Below the pieces are notes generated by a model. The model searched no databases, was not told where the DNA came from, and was given only the letters and a program-made list of their open reading frames with translations. Shown piece by piece: positions 26,180 to 34,881 of a stretch of DNA of 64,000 nt. Within the stretch, counting starts at the first letter, position 1, and each line of letters starts with the position of its first letter. This DNA comes from Lachnoclostridium sp. GTDB lineage: Bacteria; Bacillota; Clostridia; Lachnospirales; Lachnospiraceae. The stretch covers positions 62,001 to 126,000 of the forward strand of contig JAMPEY010000004.1 in assembly GCA_023664665.1 (NCBI GenBank), given 5' to 3'. The translations under genes and the position numbers were made by a program.

Positions 26180-27214
26180 TTACAACCCCATTCTTGTCCT
26201 CATCTTTTCCAGTTCCTCTATCTGTCCCATATCCATCCAACTGTCTTCATCCACCAGATAGGTTCCTATCTTTTCACCGTCACGCATGCAATTCTCGATA
26301 ATTTCGGTAATGTTAATATAAGTATTGGGTGGAATTTTCTTTAAAAACTCCGGTTCAATCACATAAAATCCCGTATTAGTATGAAACTGAAATTCCGGTT
26401 TCTCTCTAAATTGCCTCACTTGCCCTTCCCCGTCAATTTCCACCGTACCATAGGGAAGCACCATTTTTTTCTCGGCGCAGACAATGGTGATAATATTATG
26501 CTGTTTCTTGTGCTTTTTTAAGATTGCGCCATAATCGGCTTCCAATAGAATATCGCAGTTGGTCAAAAAGAAAGTCTCTTTGATATCCTCCCCCACAAGG
26601 GCAATTCCACCTCCGGTTCCCAGAAACTCTTCCTCATCTACAAAATGAATATGTGCATCCGACTCCAAAAAATATGCCTTAATAAACTGCTTTTTGTAAT
26701 TGACAATCATATAAAAATCCGAACATCCGAATCTGCCAAAATGCTCCATGATATGTTCCGTAATAGTTTTATCCCCAACAGGAATCAAGGGTTTCGGAAG
26801 AATATCCGTATAGGGCTTTAGGCGTGTCCCCTTTCCGCCCGCCATAATGACCACCGGAGTCTTTAAATTTTGTTCCAAAAGAAAGATATCTTTGAACAGA
26901 AACTTAATGTCAATAATGTGCTTTTTCTCATCCACGATAGGGAGCACGGTAATCTGCTTTTCCTTCATCAAGGCGGCTGCCTTATGACCTACCTTCTGAT
27001 ATAGGTAAACCGGGGTATAATTGGCAATTTCTCGGACAGGCGAATGGATGTCCATGCCTTTCATGAGGCTTCTGCGCACATCCCCATCCGTTACCGTGGC
27101 AAGCAGTTCCCCACCCTTGCAGACAAATGCAATGCCGGAAGAATTTTTATCAATTATCTGCATGGTATCCCTGAGGGATGTTTCTTCTGAAACTATATAA
27201 TCTTTTATCGTCAT
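26180..27214 (-). CDS. ptmE: Sugar-1-phosphate nucleotidyltransferase with N-terminal CBS pair (PtmE-like)
   Basis: A 344-residue protein. Residues 1-115 are two CBS domains (DTMQIIDKNSSGIAFVC, VTDGDVRRSLMKG, ITVLPIVDEKKHIIDI). From residue ~118 the nucleotidyltransferase begins with VVIMAGGKGTRLKPYTDILPKPLIPVGDKTITEH, followed by TNCDILLEADYGAIL and VIEPEFLKKIP. The CBS-NTP transferase architecture matches PtmE, which in Campylobacter makes GDP-glucosamine for legionaminate. The name is assigned by architecture and context only. GGAGG precedes the start. Confidence 0.82.
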   Translation of the reverse strand: MTIKDYIVSEETSLRDTMQIIDKNSSGIAFVCKGGELLATVTDGDVRRSLMKGMDIHSPVREIANYTPVYLYQKVGHKAAALMKEKQITVLPIVDEKKHIIDIKFLFKDIFLLEQNLKTPVVIMAGGKGTRLKPYTDILPKPLIPVGDKTITEHIMEHFGRFGCSDFYMIVNYKKQFIKAYFLESDAHIHFVDEEEFLGTGGGIALVGEDIKETFFLTNCDILLEADYGAILKKHKKQHNIITIVCAEKKMVLPYGTVEIDGEGQVRQFREKPEFQFHTNTGFYVIEPEFLKKIPPNTYINITEIIENCMRDGEKIGTYLVDEDSWMDMGQIEELEKMRTRMGL

Positions 27215-27276
27215 ATTTAGCCTCCCTGCTGCGACTGTATAGTAGGAGTTGCGGATTGCCCGAAATTTTTAAGCCG

Positions 27277-28257
27277 TTACACATTGTATAAGTCCACTTT
27301 ATATTGATCCAGATTGTCTTTCAAAAACGCAATAGTTTCGGAAAGTCCCTGTTCAAAAGTGTACATCGGCTTCCATGCCGTCAATTCCCTAATCTTTTGA
27401 TTACATCCTAACAACCTGTTGACTTCGCTTTTCTCCGGACGCAGCCTCTGTTCGTCGCAGACAATTTTTGCCTTGGGATTTATCTGCCTGATAAGCTCTT
27501 CCGCCAACTGCCCGATGGAAATTTCCTTCTGGGTGGCAATATTGATTTCCTCCCCCACCGTCTTATCGGAACGATAGATTTCAATGAATCCGTTTGCCGT
27601 GTCTTTCACATAGTTAAAATCTCTGGTAGGAGTCAGGGAACCCAGCTTAATTTCTTCTTTTCCTGCCAGAAGCTGCGTGATAATGGTGGGAATCACCGCC
27701 CTTGCTGACTGTCTTGGTCCATAGGTATTAAAGGGACGAACAATGGTCACCGGCAGATTAAAGGAACGGTAAAAAGACTCCGCCAGACGGTCCGCACCGA
27801 TTTTGGTAGCTGAATAGGGGGACTGACCTTGGAATGGATGCTTTTCATCAATGGGCACATATTGGGCAGTACCGTATACCTCAGAGGTGGAAGTTACCAG
27901 CACCCGTTTAGTATGTAATTCCCTTGCTGACTGCAAAACATTCAGTGTGCCCTTGATATTCGTATCCACATAGGTGTCCGGGGAATGGTAACTGAAAGGA
28001 ATCGCGATTAATGCCGCCAGATGAAAGACCGCATCCACTTCCTTCATCGCTTCCTTTACCCCGTTGGGGTCACGCACATCTCCCTGAAAAATCTCAATCT
28101 CATCCAGTGTTCCCTTCGGAAGCGTGTCCAGCCATCCCCATGTGTTAAAAGAATTGTACAAAACAAATGCCTTGACCCGATACCCTTGTTTTACCAGTTC
28201 TTCTGTCAGATGGCTTCCGATAAAGCCGTCCGCGCCTGTCACTAATATTTTTTCCAT
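27277..28257 (-). CDS. legB: NDP-N-acetylglucosamine 4,6-dehydratase (LegB family, extended SDR)
   Basis: A 326-residue extended SDR. ILVTGADGFIGSHLTEEL is the NAD-binding motif, LVTSTSEVYGTAQYVPIDE and SPYSATKIGADRLAESFYR give the Ser/Thr-Tyr-Lys centre, and VRPFNTYGPRQSARAVIPTIITQLL is typical of this group of dehydratases. LegB removes water from a GDP- or UDP-GlcNAc to give the 4-keto-6-deoxy sugar that LegC aminates. It begins 4 bp downstream of the legC stop, so the two are coupled. Confidence 0.92.
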   Translation of the reverse strand: MEKILVTGADGFIGSHLTEELVKQGYRVKAFVLYNSFNTWGWLDTLPKGTLDEIEIFQGDVRDPNGVKEAMKEVDAVFHLAALIAIPFSYHSPDTYVDTNIKGTLNVLQSARELHTKRVLVTSTSEVYGTAQYVPIDEKHPFQGQSPYSATKIGADRLAESFYRSFNLPVTIVRPFNTYGPRQSARAVIPTIITQLLAGKEEIKLGSLTPTRDFNYVKDTANGFIEIYRSDKTVGEEINIATQKEISIGQLAEELIRQINPKAKIVCDEQRLRPEKSEVNRLLGCNQKIRELTAWKPMYTFEQGLSETIAFLKDNLDQYKVDLYNV

Positions 28258-28261
28258 AGAA

Positions 28262-29443
28262 TTACTCCGCCCTTTCCGTCAAAACACCCTGTATCTGCAC
28301 TGCCGCATATCTGATTTCTTCTTCCGTAATCTGAGTGCTACAGGGAAAATTCAGGATGCATTTGCTGTAATAAGGAGCGTGCTCCATCTCATAAGCGATA
28401 CAGTCTTTGTAAGGAAGCTGCTCATGGATTAAACCCCAGATTGCTCTGGTCTGCACTCCCTTCTCCTGCAAGGCTTCTATCACATCACGCAGATTTCCTT
28501 TGAGCTTGTCCATCTTGATTTCCAAGGAATAAAACCATTGATTGGAACAGGTCCCCTCCCTGAATTGTAAAATATCTCCCAGCGGAAATCCTTCAAACAG
28601 CTTTCTGTATAAATCCAGATTTTTATGCTTTCTCTCAATAAATTCCGGCAGTTCCTCCATCTGTGCTACCCCCAGAGCCGCCTGCACATTGGTCATGCGG
28701 TAATTGTATCCGATTTCATTGTGAATATAGTAATGGGGGTCGTCCTTTGCCTGAGTGGAAAGATACTGCATATGTTCCACCCGCTTTGCCTCCCTCGCCG
28801 TCACCAGGCCGCCGCCGCCCGTAGTAATAATCTTATTGCCGTTGAAGGAATATGCCCCGAAATCTCCTATAGTGCCTGCCATTTTCCCGGCATATCTCCC
28901 ACTTGTATAATGGCTGCCCAATGCTTCCGTGGCGTCTTCCACTACATAGAGATGAAATTCCTCCGCCACATCCATGATAGCTTCCATATCCGCCAGATTG
29001 CCAAAAACATGAACCACTACCACAGCTTTTACTTTCTTTGCCGTAACATTATGAATCAGGTATTCACCCTCCGGATGGCATTCCTGCTCACAAAATCTGC
29101 GTAACTTCACGGGATCCATGCACAGGCTATCATCACAGTCCATAAACACAGGCTCCGCAAACTGATAGCGCACCGGATTTACGGCTGCGATAAAAGTCAG
29201 CGTAGGGACAATGACCATATCTCCCGGCATTACGCCGCATTCCAACAAAGCCAGATGCAGTCCTGCTGTACCGCTCTGGCAGGCTGCCGTCTTCTCTACT
29301 TTCAGATATGCCGCCGCCTGCTCTTCCAGCTTTGTAACATAGGCGCCGCCTGTAGAAACCCAACCCTGTGCAACTGCCTCATCCACATATTTTTGCTCGT
29401 TACCCTCAAAATTGGGTACTGATAACGGAATAAAACGGTTCAT
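28262..29443 (-). CDS. legC: DegT/DnrJ/EryC1-family sugar aminotransferase (LegC)
   Basis: A 393-residue PLP enzyme. FIPLSVPNFEGNEQKYVDEAVAQGWVSTGGAYVT at the N-terminus, the activating region TAACQSGTAGLHLALLECGV near residue 52, VVVVHVFGNLADMEAIM, VVEDATEALGSHY and FGAYSFNGNKIITTGGGG (PLP lysine near residue 200) are diagnostic. It transaminates the 4-keto sugar from LegB. A clear sigma-A promoter (29479-29507) begins a transcript here, in the gap after the next gene upstream. Confidence 0.92.
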   Translation of the reverse strand: MNRFIPLSVPNFEGNEQKYVDEAVAQGWVSTGGAYVTKLEEQAAAYLKVEKTAACQSGTAGLHLALLECGVMPGDMVIVPTLTFIAAVNPVRYQFAEPVFMDCDDSLCMDPVKLRRFCEQECHPEGEYLIHNVTAKKVKAVVVVHVFGNLADMEAIMDVAEEFHLYVVEDATEALGSHYTSGRYAGKMAGTIGDFGAYSFNGNKIITTGGGGLVTAREAKRVEHMQYLSTQAKDDPHYYIHNEIGYNYRMTNVQAALGVAQMEELPEFIERKHKNLDLYRKLFEGFPLGDILQFREGTCSNQWFYSLEIKMDKLKGNLRDVIEALQEKGVQTRAIWGLIHEQLPYKDCIAYEMEHAPYYSKCILNFPCSTQITEEEIRYAAVQIQGVLTERAE

Positions 29444-29478
29444 CTGTCAAACCTCCGAATACCCTTTGATATGTATTT

Positions 29479-29507
29479 ATTATACTCTATAATGAGTATT
29501 ACGACAA
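29479..29507 (-). promoter_or_regulatory. Sigma-A promoter of legC with an embedded dyad
   Basis: Minus-strand TTGTCG, 17-bp spacer and perfect TATAAT about 36 bp before legC. ATACTC and GAGTAT (plus-strand 29482-29499) form a perfect inverted repeat with a 6-bp centre that overlaps the -10 element, a likely repressor site. Confidence 0.75.
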
Positions 29508-29529
29508 TACTTATAGAAATAAGGGAAAT

Positions 29530-30618
29530 CTATTCATATGCATTTTCCCACCTTTTAATCATTGATATAATATAATCCATATCCTCAATATCATATCTCT
29601 GATCACAGATAATAGAAAGTTCATTTTCAAAAAGCTGCTTTCCTTTTTCTGTAATGTTATGCAATTCACTTAAAGGCCAATGTATCGGCAAAAATATATT
29701 ATGCTCTATCAAATATTGTCTGAGAGATTGTCTCTTAGTTGTTTCCATGCATATTGGTACGAACAACGGAACATCTTTGTCTGTCACATCATGAAACAAT
29801 AAATGAATCTGCGGAACGGCTCTAAGTCCTTCAACCAGATATTTCGCATTGGTCTGCCGGATTATCTTCATCCTTTCATAGTCCGTATTATAAATACACT
29901 CTCTGCTTTCATTATCTATTTCAAAACCGGCATACTGTGTTTCTATTATTTGCTCTGCCTCATGAAAAAACTGTCGATATGTTTTTTCTGTGTTGCATTT
30001 TTCTGTAAAATATTGCTTTTTCTCTGCAATAGCCTTGGTCTTCACTGCCAAATACCTGTCCCGAATATCTTGCTCATCAGTGACTATATCGGCTCCTTCC
30101 CGCATCCATCCTTCTCTCTTGATTACAATGGCCCCCCCGTTGGTTGCCATCCATTTACGATAACTGGCAAATACATAATTCGATTTCCTGCTATAAGGAT
30201 TGGGCTGCAGAAGCGAATGGGTTGCATCTTCTATGATTACTTTCTTTTTATCTTTCAGTCTATCTATAATATCAAAAACATCTTCCTGATGAAATCCAAA
30301 ATACTGCATAATAAGAAGTGCATCAAAATGTTGCTCCCAATCAATACAATATCGGATTCCCCCTCCTTTTGCAGGAACTATGTCATAAAAGCGAATCTGC
30401 AATCCGCGCTTGACAAACGGGTGTATCATGGTGTGACAGCAATAGGATGGCAGGAGTACCGTTTTAATTCCATATTCCATTATTGCATCTTGTACAATGG
30501 CATCTAAAGCTGTCCTGCCGAGAAGATAGTCATGTATACATTCACCCTGAAACATTCCCTTTTTTGCTGTTATAGGTTCCTTCTCAACAAAATCACTTCC
30601 ATACTCGCTTTTTCTCAT
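29530..30618 (-). CDS. DegT/aminotransferase-fold protein (sugar aminotransferase-like)
   Basis: A 362-residue PLP-fold protein of the DegT/DnrJ superfamily, more divergent than legC. IEDATHSLLQPNPYSRKSNYVFASYRKWMATNGGAIVIK near residue 150 has the phosphate-binding and lysine segment, with the lysine in SYRKW. The GRTALDAIVQDAIMEYGI region near residue 32 corresponds to the cofactor ring contact. It would make an amino sugar or amino acid from an oxo group. GGAI (plus strand 30132-30138) is one of the G7 tracts. It lies 51 bp from the large GT2-FkbH fusion and 86 bp before the legC promoter. Confidence 0.75.
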   Translation of the reverse strand: MRKSEYGSDFVEKEPITAKKGMFQGECIHDYLLGRTALDAIVQDAIMEYGIKTVLLPSYCCHTMIHPFVKRGLQIRFYDIVPAKGGGIRYCIDWEQHFDALLIMQYFGFHQEDVFDIIDRLKDKKKVIIEDATHSLLQPNPYSRKSNYVFASYRKWMATNGGAIVIKREGWMREGADIVTDEQDIRDRYLAVKTKAIAEKKQYFTEKCNTEKTYRQFFHEAEQIIETQYAGFEIDNESRECIYNTDYERMKIIRQTNAKYLVEGLRAVPQIHLLFHDVTDKDVPLFVPICMETTKRQSLRQYLIEHNIFLPIHWPLSELHNITEKGKQLFENELSIICDQRYDIEDMDYIISMIKRWENAYE

Positions 30619-30669
30619 TCTTGATTCCTTTTTTGAATTGTAATTTCCGCCAATCCGGAATAATGCCTC

Positions 30670-33600
30670 TCACTTTCCAAACCATTCATTGATACAGGAA
30701 CAGACCGCTCCTGCCAGCTGATAATAAACATCCCGGCTGAAATGATTGATGCAGTCCTCATAATCCTCCTGAGAATGAATAAAGTCCGTCGCGGCAATCC
30801 ATTTCATTCTTGGCTTATCCGCCGCAAATTCTTTCACCAGAGCATTGATTGCTTTATGTCTCTCTGCATGATTGGCAAATTCCGCATTCTCTCCTTCATA
30901 TTCCGTTTCGCTTCCCAAAAGCAGCACAAATTTAGGCTCGCCCGGCGCATGGTAATACATATACTCCAAATTCCGCAGCAGATCCTCCCCGGAGGTCGTT
31001 CCCACAAATTCCCATTTTTTTGAAAACTCCCTGATAATTTCTTCCGTAAAGGGAAAGGCGTGGTTCACAATCGTACCGTCTATATATCCCGCCATATTTC
31101 TCTCATCCGTCAGATCGAAATTGACACTGCCAAAGCTGATATACTGCCCCGTTTTTTTGTTCCGGTACAATCCCGCATGACAGTCCGGCAAGAGACTGTA
31201 ACAGATGATATGGTACTTATTTTGAAACAGCAGGGTCTCAAAATCCCCGTGGGTTAGAAAGGGAACTTCCTTTAACATATCGGAAAGCTCTTCCTCCGAA
31301 CAATGTGCGCTCTCCCAAAGATGCATGGAATGATTCTGACCCGTTGTAATAAATCCTTCCGCATTCACATAATTAAATTCCGTGGTTATCTTTCCTCCTG
31401 CCAGATAGGTCTCTATTGCGCTCATGTCACAGGGACCTTTCAGCAGGATTTTGACGCGGCTGTCCTTTGTATCCTTACCCTCTCCGCCATCTTCCCATTC
31501 CGCGTCCTCTGCCTCGGATATCCACGGCACACGGATATTTTCTTCCAACGCGCATGCAGTGGGCGGCACAACTTCCATCGCAGGAGAACCTAATCTGTCA
31601 TAAATATACTGCTCCACCTTCATTCCCAGAATCCTGCAGGAAAACAGAAAATGCACAAGCCTTTGCTCCTGCCTGTTATAGCAGTAAAATCCCACAATAC
31701 CGTAGTTTCCGTATCTGTCTTTTACTTTAACATATCCACTGTCCATCCAATCATTTGACACTAAGCGTATCAGTTCTTCCCGGCTGCTTCTTACTTTTGT
31801 AAAATTCAATTGATTGGTTCTTGCAACCAGTTCCTGAATTCTGTCAATTTCCTTTAAACAATCATGCCTTATATTTACCCTGATGTCACTTTGCATCAAA
31901 AATTCTTCTTTGGAATCAAACTGCCTTTGCACAGTCATCTTTTTCTCCAAGATTTTGTACTGCGCAAGCCTTTGGTGGGTTCGATCCGATGCCGGCATCC
32001 CCATAATGTAATTTGCCAGATAAGGAAGCACATCCGGTAAAGCCGTCATAATTCCCTCATTCATGTGCTTCGCTTCCTCCAGATTTCTGACATTATCATC
32101 TATAAAGAGGACATTTTCCGCCCTTAATCCCATATTTTGAATTTTTTGCTTTATCTGCATCCCCTTATTTTCCCAATTAATATCATTAAAGACAAAATAA
32201 GAGGAAAGCTTAAGCTGTCTTAAAACATCATTTACCTGTGAAGAATCATTTTTGGAAGAAATGGAATTCAGGATTCCGCAATCCGCTGCCGCTTTTAACA
32301 GTTTCCTGTTTTCGGACGGAACCGTCACACTTTCTTCGCTCAAAGTCCCCTGCCAGAATGTATCATCCAAATCCCAGATAAGCAGCTTGATTTTATCAAA
32401 AGAAAAATCTTCATAGGGATTCTTCTTCGGCAGAACAACACATCCCTTCCTACATAAGCCGATAATCATTTTCTGTTCTTCCTCAGAAAGCTTTCCATAA
32501 GTCTGAGGATTAATAATCAACACATGAAAGATTGGCTGCCCAAAAGCCCCTGCCAGCTCCTCTACGCTACGAAAGACGGTTTCCGTTCCGTCCGCTATAT
32601 CAGACAATGCATTGTTTAACTCCAATCCCACCATATGCGCTTTCGGATAACCTGAGCGCAATAGCTTAAAATCAGCGCAAAGACCGCATCCTATCTGCAG
32701 GATGTTAAACTCCTCTTCTTCCGCATAGGGAATCTGAGCCGCCAATATCCTATCCGGGTCGGCATATGCAAAAATATCAAAACCATATATCTTCTGAAAT
32801 AACTCATGATGGTCTATCAGTATCTGATTAACTCCTTCTCTATGAATAAAGCTCTGACTCCCTGCATGATAAATAAAACTGTTTCTGCAAAACAGCATCC
32901 GAAATCCTTTTTTTGCAATTTTCATACAGATATCATCGTCTTCAAAATATCCCGGCGTAAACTGTTCATCCATTCCGCCTACACTATCCCAAATCTGCCT
33001 TTTTATTAACATGGCAAACCCACACAGCCTGACCCTCTCCTCATAAGGGTATCTTAATGGCAGATTCACTTTTGCCCCATATGTGAGATACTCCTCAGGA
33101 TTATCAAACTCTATGTCCATCTGCTGATCATTTCCGGCGCAATTAGAGCAGCTTCCCACAGCTCCTGTCGTATCGTCTCCATAAAGTCCCATTCGGAGCC
33201 AGAACAGGGCATTGGCAGTCAGCCTTGTGTCATTATTTAAAAGGAAAATATCTCCCTCTGCATACTCCGTTCCCATAACCGCCTCAGCGCCCTGATTGCA
33301 GGCACAGGAAAATCCTTTGTTTTCTATGTTTTTAATCAGTATGATATCTGTCTGCTGTCCCAGCCACTCATCCACTCCGTCGCTTGAGGCATTATCTACT
33401 ACTACTATTTGATAAGTATCTTTTTTAAGCGTACTGCGGATGCTTTCTATATTCTTTTGCATGAGATAACAGGAATTATAAGAAGCAATTACAATAACCA
33501 CGGGTTTCACCGTGATATCAAAAGACTGCCTAAGCTGCTCCATCTGTCCTTCAAGAAATTTCCTGTCTTCCTCCGCATCACAGTAATACAGGGCGTTTTC

Positions 33601-33867
33601 AAAGCATAAGTAAGCCTGATTGGGATTGGTTTCCAAGTAAAAATTACCCAACATATAATACAGCTCATAATTAGCGGAATTACAGAAAAGTCCCCTGCCA
33701 ATCGCATCAAACATTCCTTCCCTGTCCTGTTCGGCTTCATACACGCTGGCATCCAAAATGGCAAAGACATCATCCGGACAGCCCCTCTGATTCTTTTCTT
33801 CTTCCAGCAGCATTCTGGCTTGATCATAATCTTCCTTCTCAATTTGCTCTCTAATGTTATCCCACAT
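30670..33867 (-). CDS. Multidomain GT2 - methyltransferase-like - FkbH (HAD/GNAT) - SGNH-like fusion protein
   Basis: A 1065-residue protein. Residues 1-110 are a TPR-like helical region (NYELYYMLGNFYLETNPNQAYLCFENALYY). Residues ~120-370 are a GT2 domain (VVIVIASYNS, VVVDNASSDGV, FLLNNDTRL, EDDDICMKIAKKGF). Residues ~385-475 resemble a degenerate methyltransferase (ILQIGCGLCADFKLLRSGYP). Residues ~485-760 are an FkbH-type domain: LLIWDLDDTFWQG (HAD aspartates) and LFIDDNVRNLEEAK, then a GNAT-like part VARTNQLNFTKVRSS. The C-terminal ~260 residues, with LKGPCDMSAIETYL and DCINHFSRDVYYQLA, look SGNH-hydrolase-like. FkbH proteins load a glyceryl unit onto an ACP, and a dedicated ACP is in this island. 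I chose ATG 33867. Confidence 0.75.
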   Translation of the reverse strand: MWDNIREQIEKEDYDQARMLLEEEKNQRGCPDDVFAILDASVYEAEQDREGMFDAIGRGLFCNSANYELYYMLGNFYLETNPNQAYLCFENALYYCDAEEDRKFLEGQMEQLRQSFDITVKPVVIVIASYNSCYLMQKNIESIRSTLKKDTYQIVVVDNASSDGVDEWLGQQTDIILIKNIENKGFSCACNQGAEAVMGTEYAEGDIFLLNNDTRLTANALFWLRMGLYGDDTTGAVGSCSNCAGNDQQMDIEFDNPEEYLTYGAKVNLPLRYPYEERVRLCGFAMLIKRQIWDSVGGMDEQFTPGYFEDDDICMKIAKKGFRMLFCRNSFIYHAGSQSFIHREGVNQILIDHHELFQKIYGFDIFAYADPDRILAAQIPYAEEEEFNILQIGCGLCADFKLLRSGYPKAHMVGLELNNALSDIADGTETVFRSVEELAGAFGQPIFHVLIINPQTYGKLSEEEQKMIIGLCRKGCVVLPKKNPYEDFSFDKIKLLIWDLDDTFWQGTLSEESVTVPSENRKLLKAAADCGILNSISSKNDSSQVNDVLRQLKLSSYFVFNDINWENKGMQIKQKIQNMGLRAENVLFIDDNVRNLEEAKHMNEGIMTALPDVLPYLANYIMGMPASDRTHQRLAQYKILEKKMTVQRQFDSKEEFLMQSDIRVNIRHDCLKEIDRIQELVARTNQLNFTKVRSSREELIRLVSNDWMDSGYVKVKDRYGNYGIVGFYCYNRQEQRLVHFLFSCRILGMKVEQYIYDRLGSPAMEVVPPTACALEENIRVPWISEAEDAEWEDGGEGKDTKDSRVKILLKGPCDMSAIETYLAGGKITTEFNYVNAEGFITTGQNHSMHLWESAHCSEEELSDMLKEVPFLTHGDFETLLFQNKYHIICYSLLPDCHAGLYRNKKTGQYISFGSVNFDLTDERNMAGYIDGTIVNHAFPFTEEIIREFSKKWEFVGTTSGEDLLRNLEYMYYHAPGEPKFVLLLGSETEYEGENAEFANHAERHKAINALVKEFAADKPRMKWIAATDFIHSQEDYEDCINHFSRDVYYQLAGAVCSCINEWFGK

Positions 33868-33891
33868 ACCATATTTCTCCAAATAAATCTT

Positions 33892-34848
33892 TTACCATAC
33901 TTCCGAATACCCATCCGAAAATTCATAGTCCTCTTGGGCAACCTCCAGCATCTGCCTTGCTGACAATTTTTCCTGCCACTTAATATTGTCAAAAAGGTCT
34001 TTATGGTCATCACTCACGGAATGCCCCTTTTCAAACGAAATAGCAAAGAAATCCTTTCCCAGCCACTCGAAATCCCTGTCAGAAATCGTGTCCGGGTCAA
34101 AGAATTCTCCTCCCAGCCGGAAAGAATGCCAATACCTTAAACGGTATGCTCCAAAATGCTTCAGACAGACATAAGTTCCATAAGTTTCAAACTCACTGAA
34201 GCTATTGTCCTGAATCTTGTCTACATCGATGGCACGCAGAATTTTTTCCCAGAAAGCTTTCCCCTGCAGTTCTTTGTTTGCTTCAATATCCTCTATCAAC
34301 TGCTTCATAATGTCACAATTCATCAGCATATGCTCCGCAATAAAGGATTTTTCAATACATTTTTTCATACCGGGCAGTATTTTTGATAAAGTTGTAAAAT
34401 ATTCCTCGTGATACTCTATCTTTAAATCTAAGTAAGGTGTACTGTTTTCCTCGCTAAACATGGAAAAATTCCGGCATGGTATGGTGTCCCCGTCCCAGAC
34501 CAGATAATAAGCATCTTTACAAATATAAGCATATTTCATTTTCAAAAACTGCTGGTAATACCATCCGGTAATCCCTCTGGGCAATTCCTGCCCCTTAAGC
34601 ACATCTTTTAAAATATCCTTTATCACTTCATGCACCACCGAAAAAGGAAGAATATCATCTTCCGACACAAAACCAACTTTATCACCCAGTCCCGATTCCT
34701 TTACCAGTTCTCCGACTTCCGCATTGCCGATAAACAACAGCCGCCTTACCGGAAGTTTTTCAGACAATCTGGGATAATGCCTTTGTAAGCGCAAATAATC
34801 CGATGGAGTCACCATAATCAATGCATCAAACACCTGTACCTCACTCAT
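33892..34848 (-). CDS. DUF6492-like putative glycosyltransferase
   Basis: A 318-residue protein without signal peptide or membrane segments. GITGWYYQQFLKMKYAYICKDAYYLVWDGDTIPCRNFSMF near residue 95 contains a DGD (DxD-type metal site) in a setting typical of DUF6492 proteins, which are GT-A-like and occur in polysaccharide and glycosylation loci. The C-terminal part with HSFRLGGEFFDPDTISDRDFEWLGKDFF has no known function to me. It follows the GT2-methyltransferase gene by about 33 bp and has a clear AAGGAG start signal. Confidence 0.6.
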   Translation of the reverse strand: MSEVQVFDALIMVTPSDYLRLQRHYPRLSEKLPVRRLLFIGNAEVGELVKESGLGDKVGFVSEDDILPFSVVHEVIKDILKDVLKGQELPRGITGWYYQQFLKMKYAYICKDAYYLVWDGDTIPCRNFSMFSEENSTPYLDLKIEYHEEYFTTLSKILPGMKKCIEKSFIAEHMLMNCDIMKQLIEDIEANKELQGKAFWEKILRAIDVDKIQDNSFSEFETYGTYVCLKHFGAYRLRYWHSFRLGGEFFDPDTISDRDFEWLGKDFFAISFEKGHSVSDDHKDLFDNIKWQEKLSARQMLEVAQEDYEFSDGYSEVW

Positions 34849-34881
34849 GCTGCTATTCTCCTTAAACTTTCCTATTGCTTA

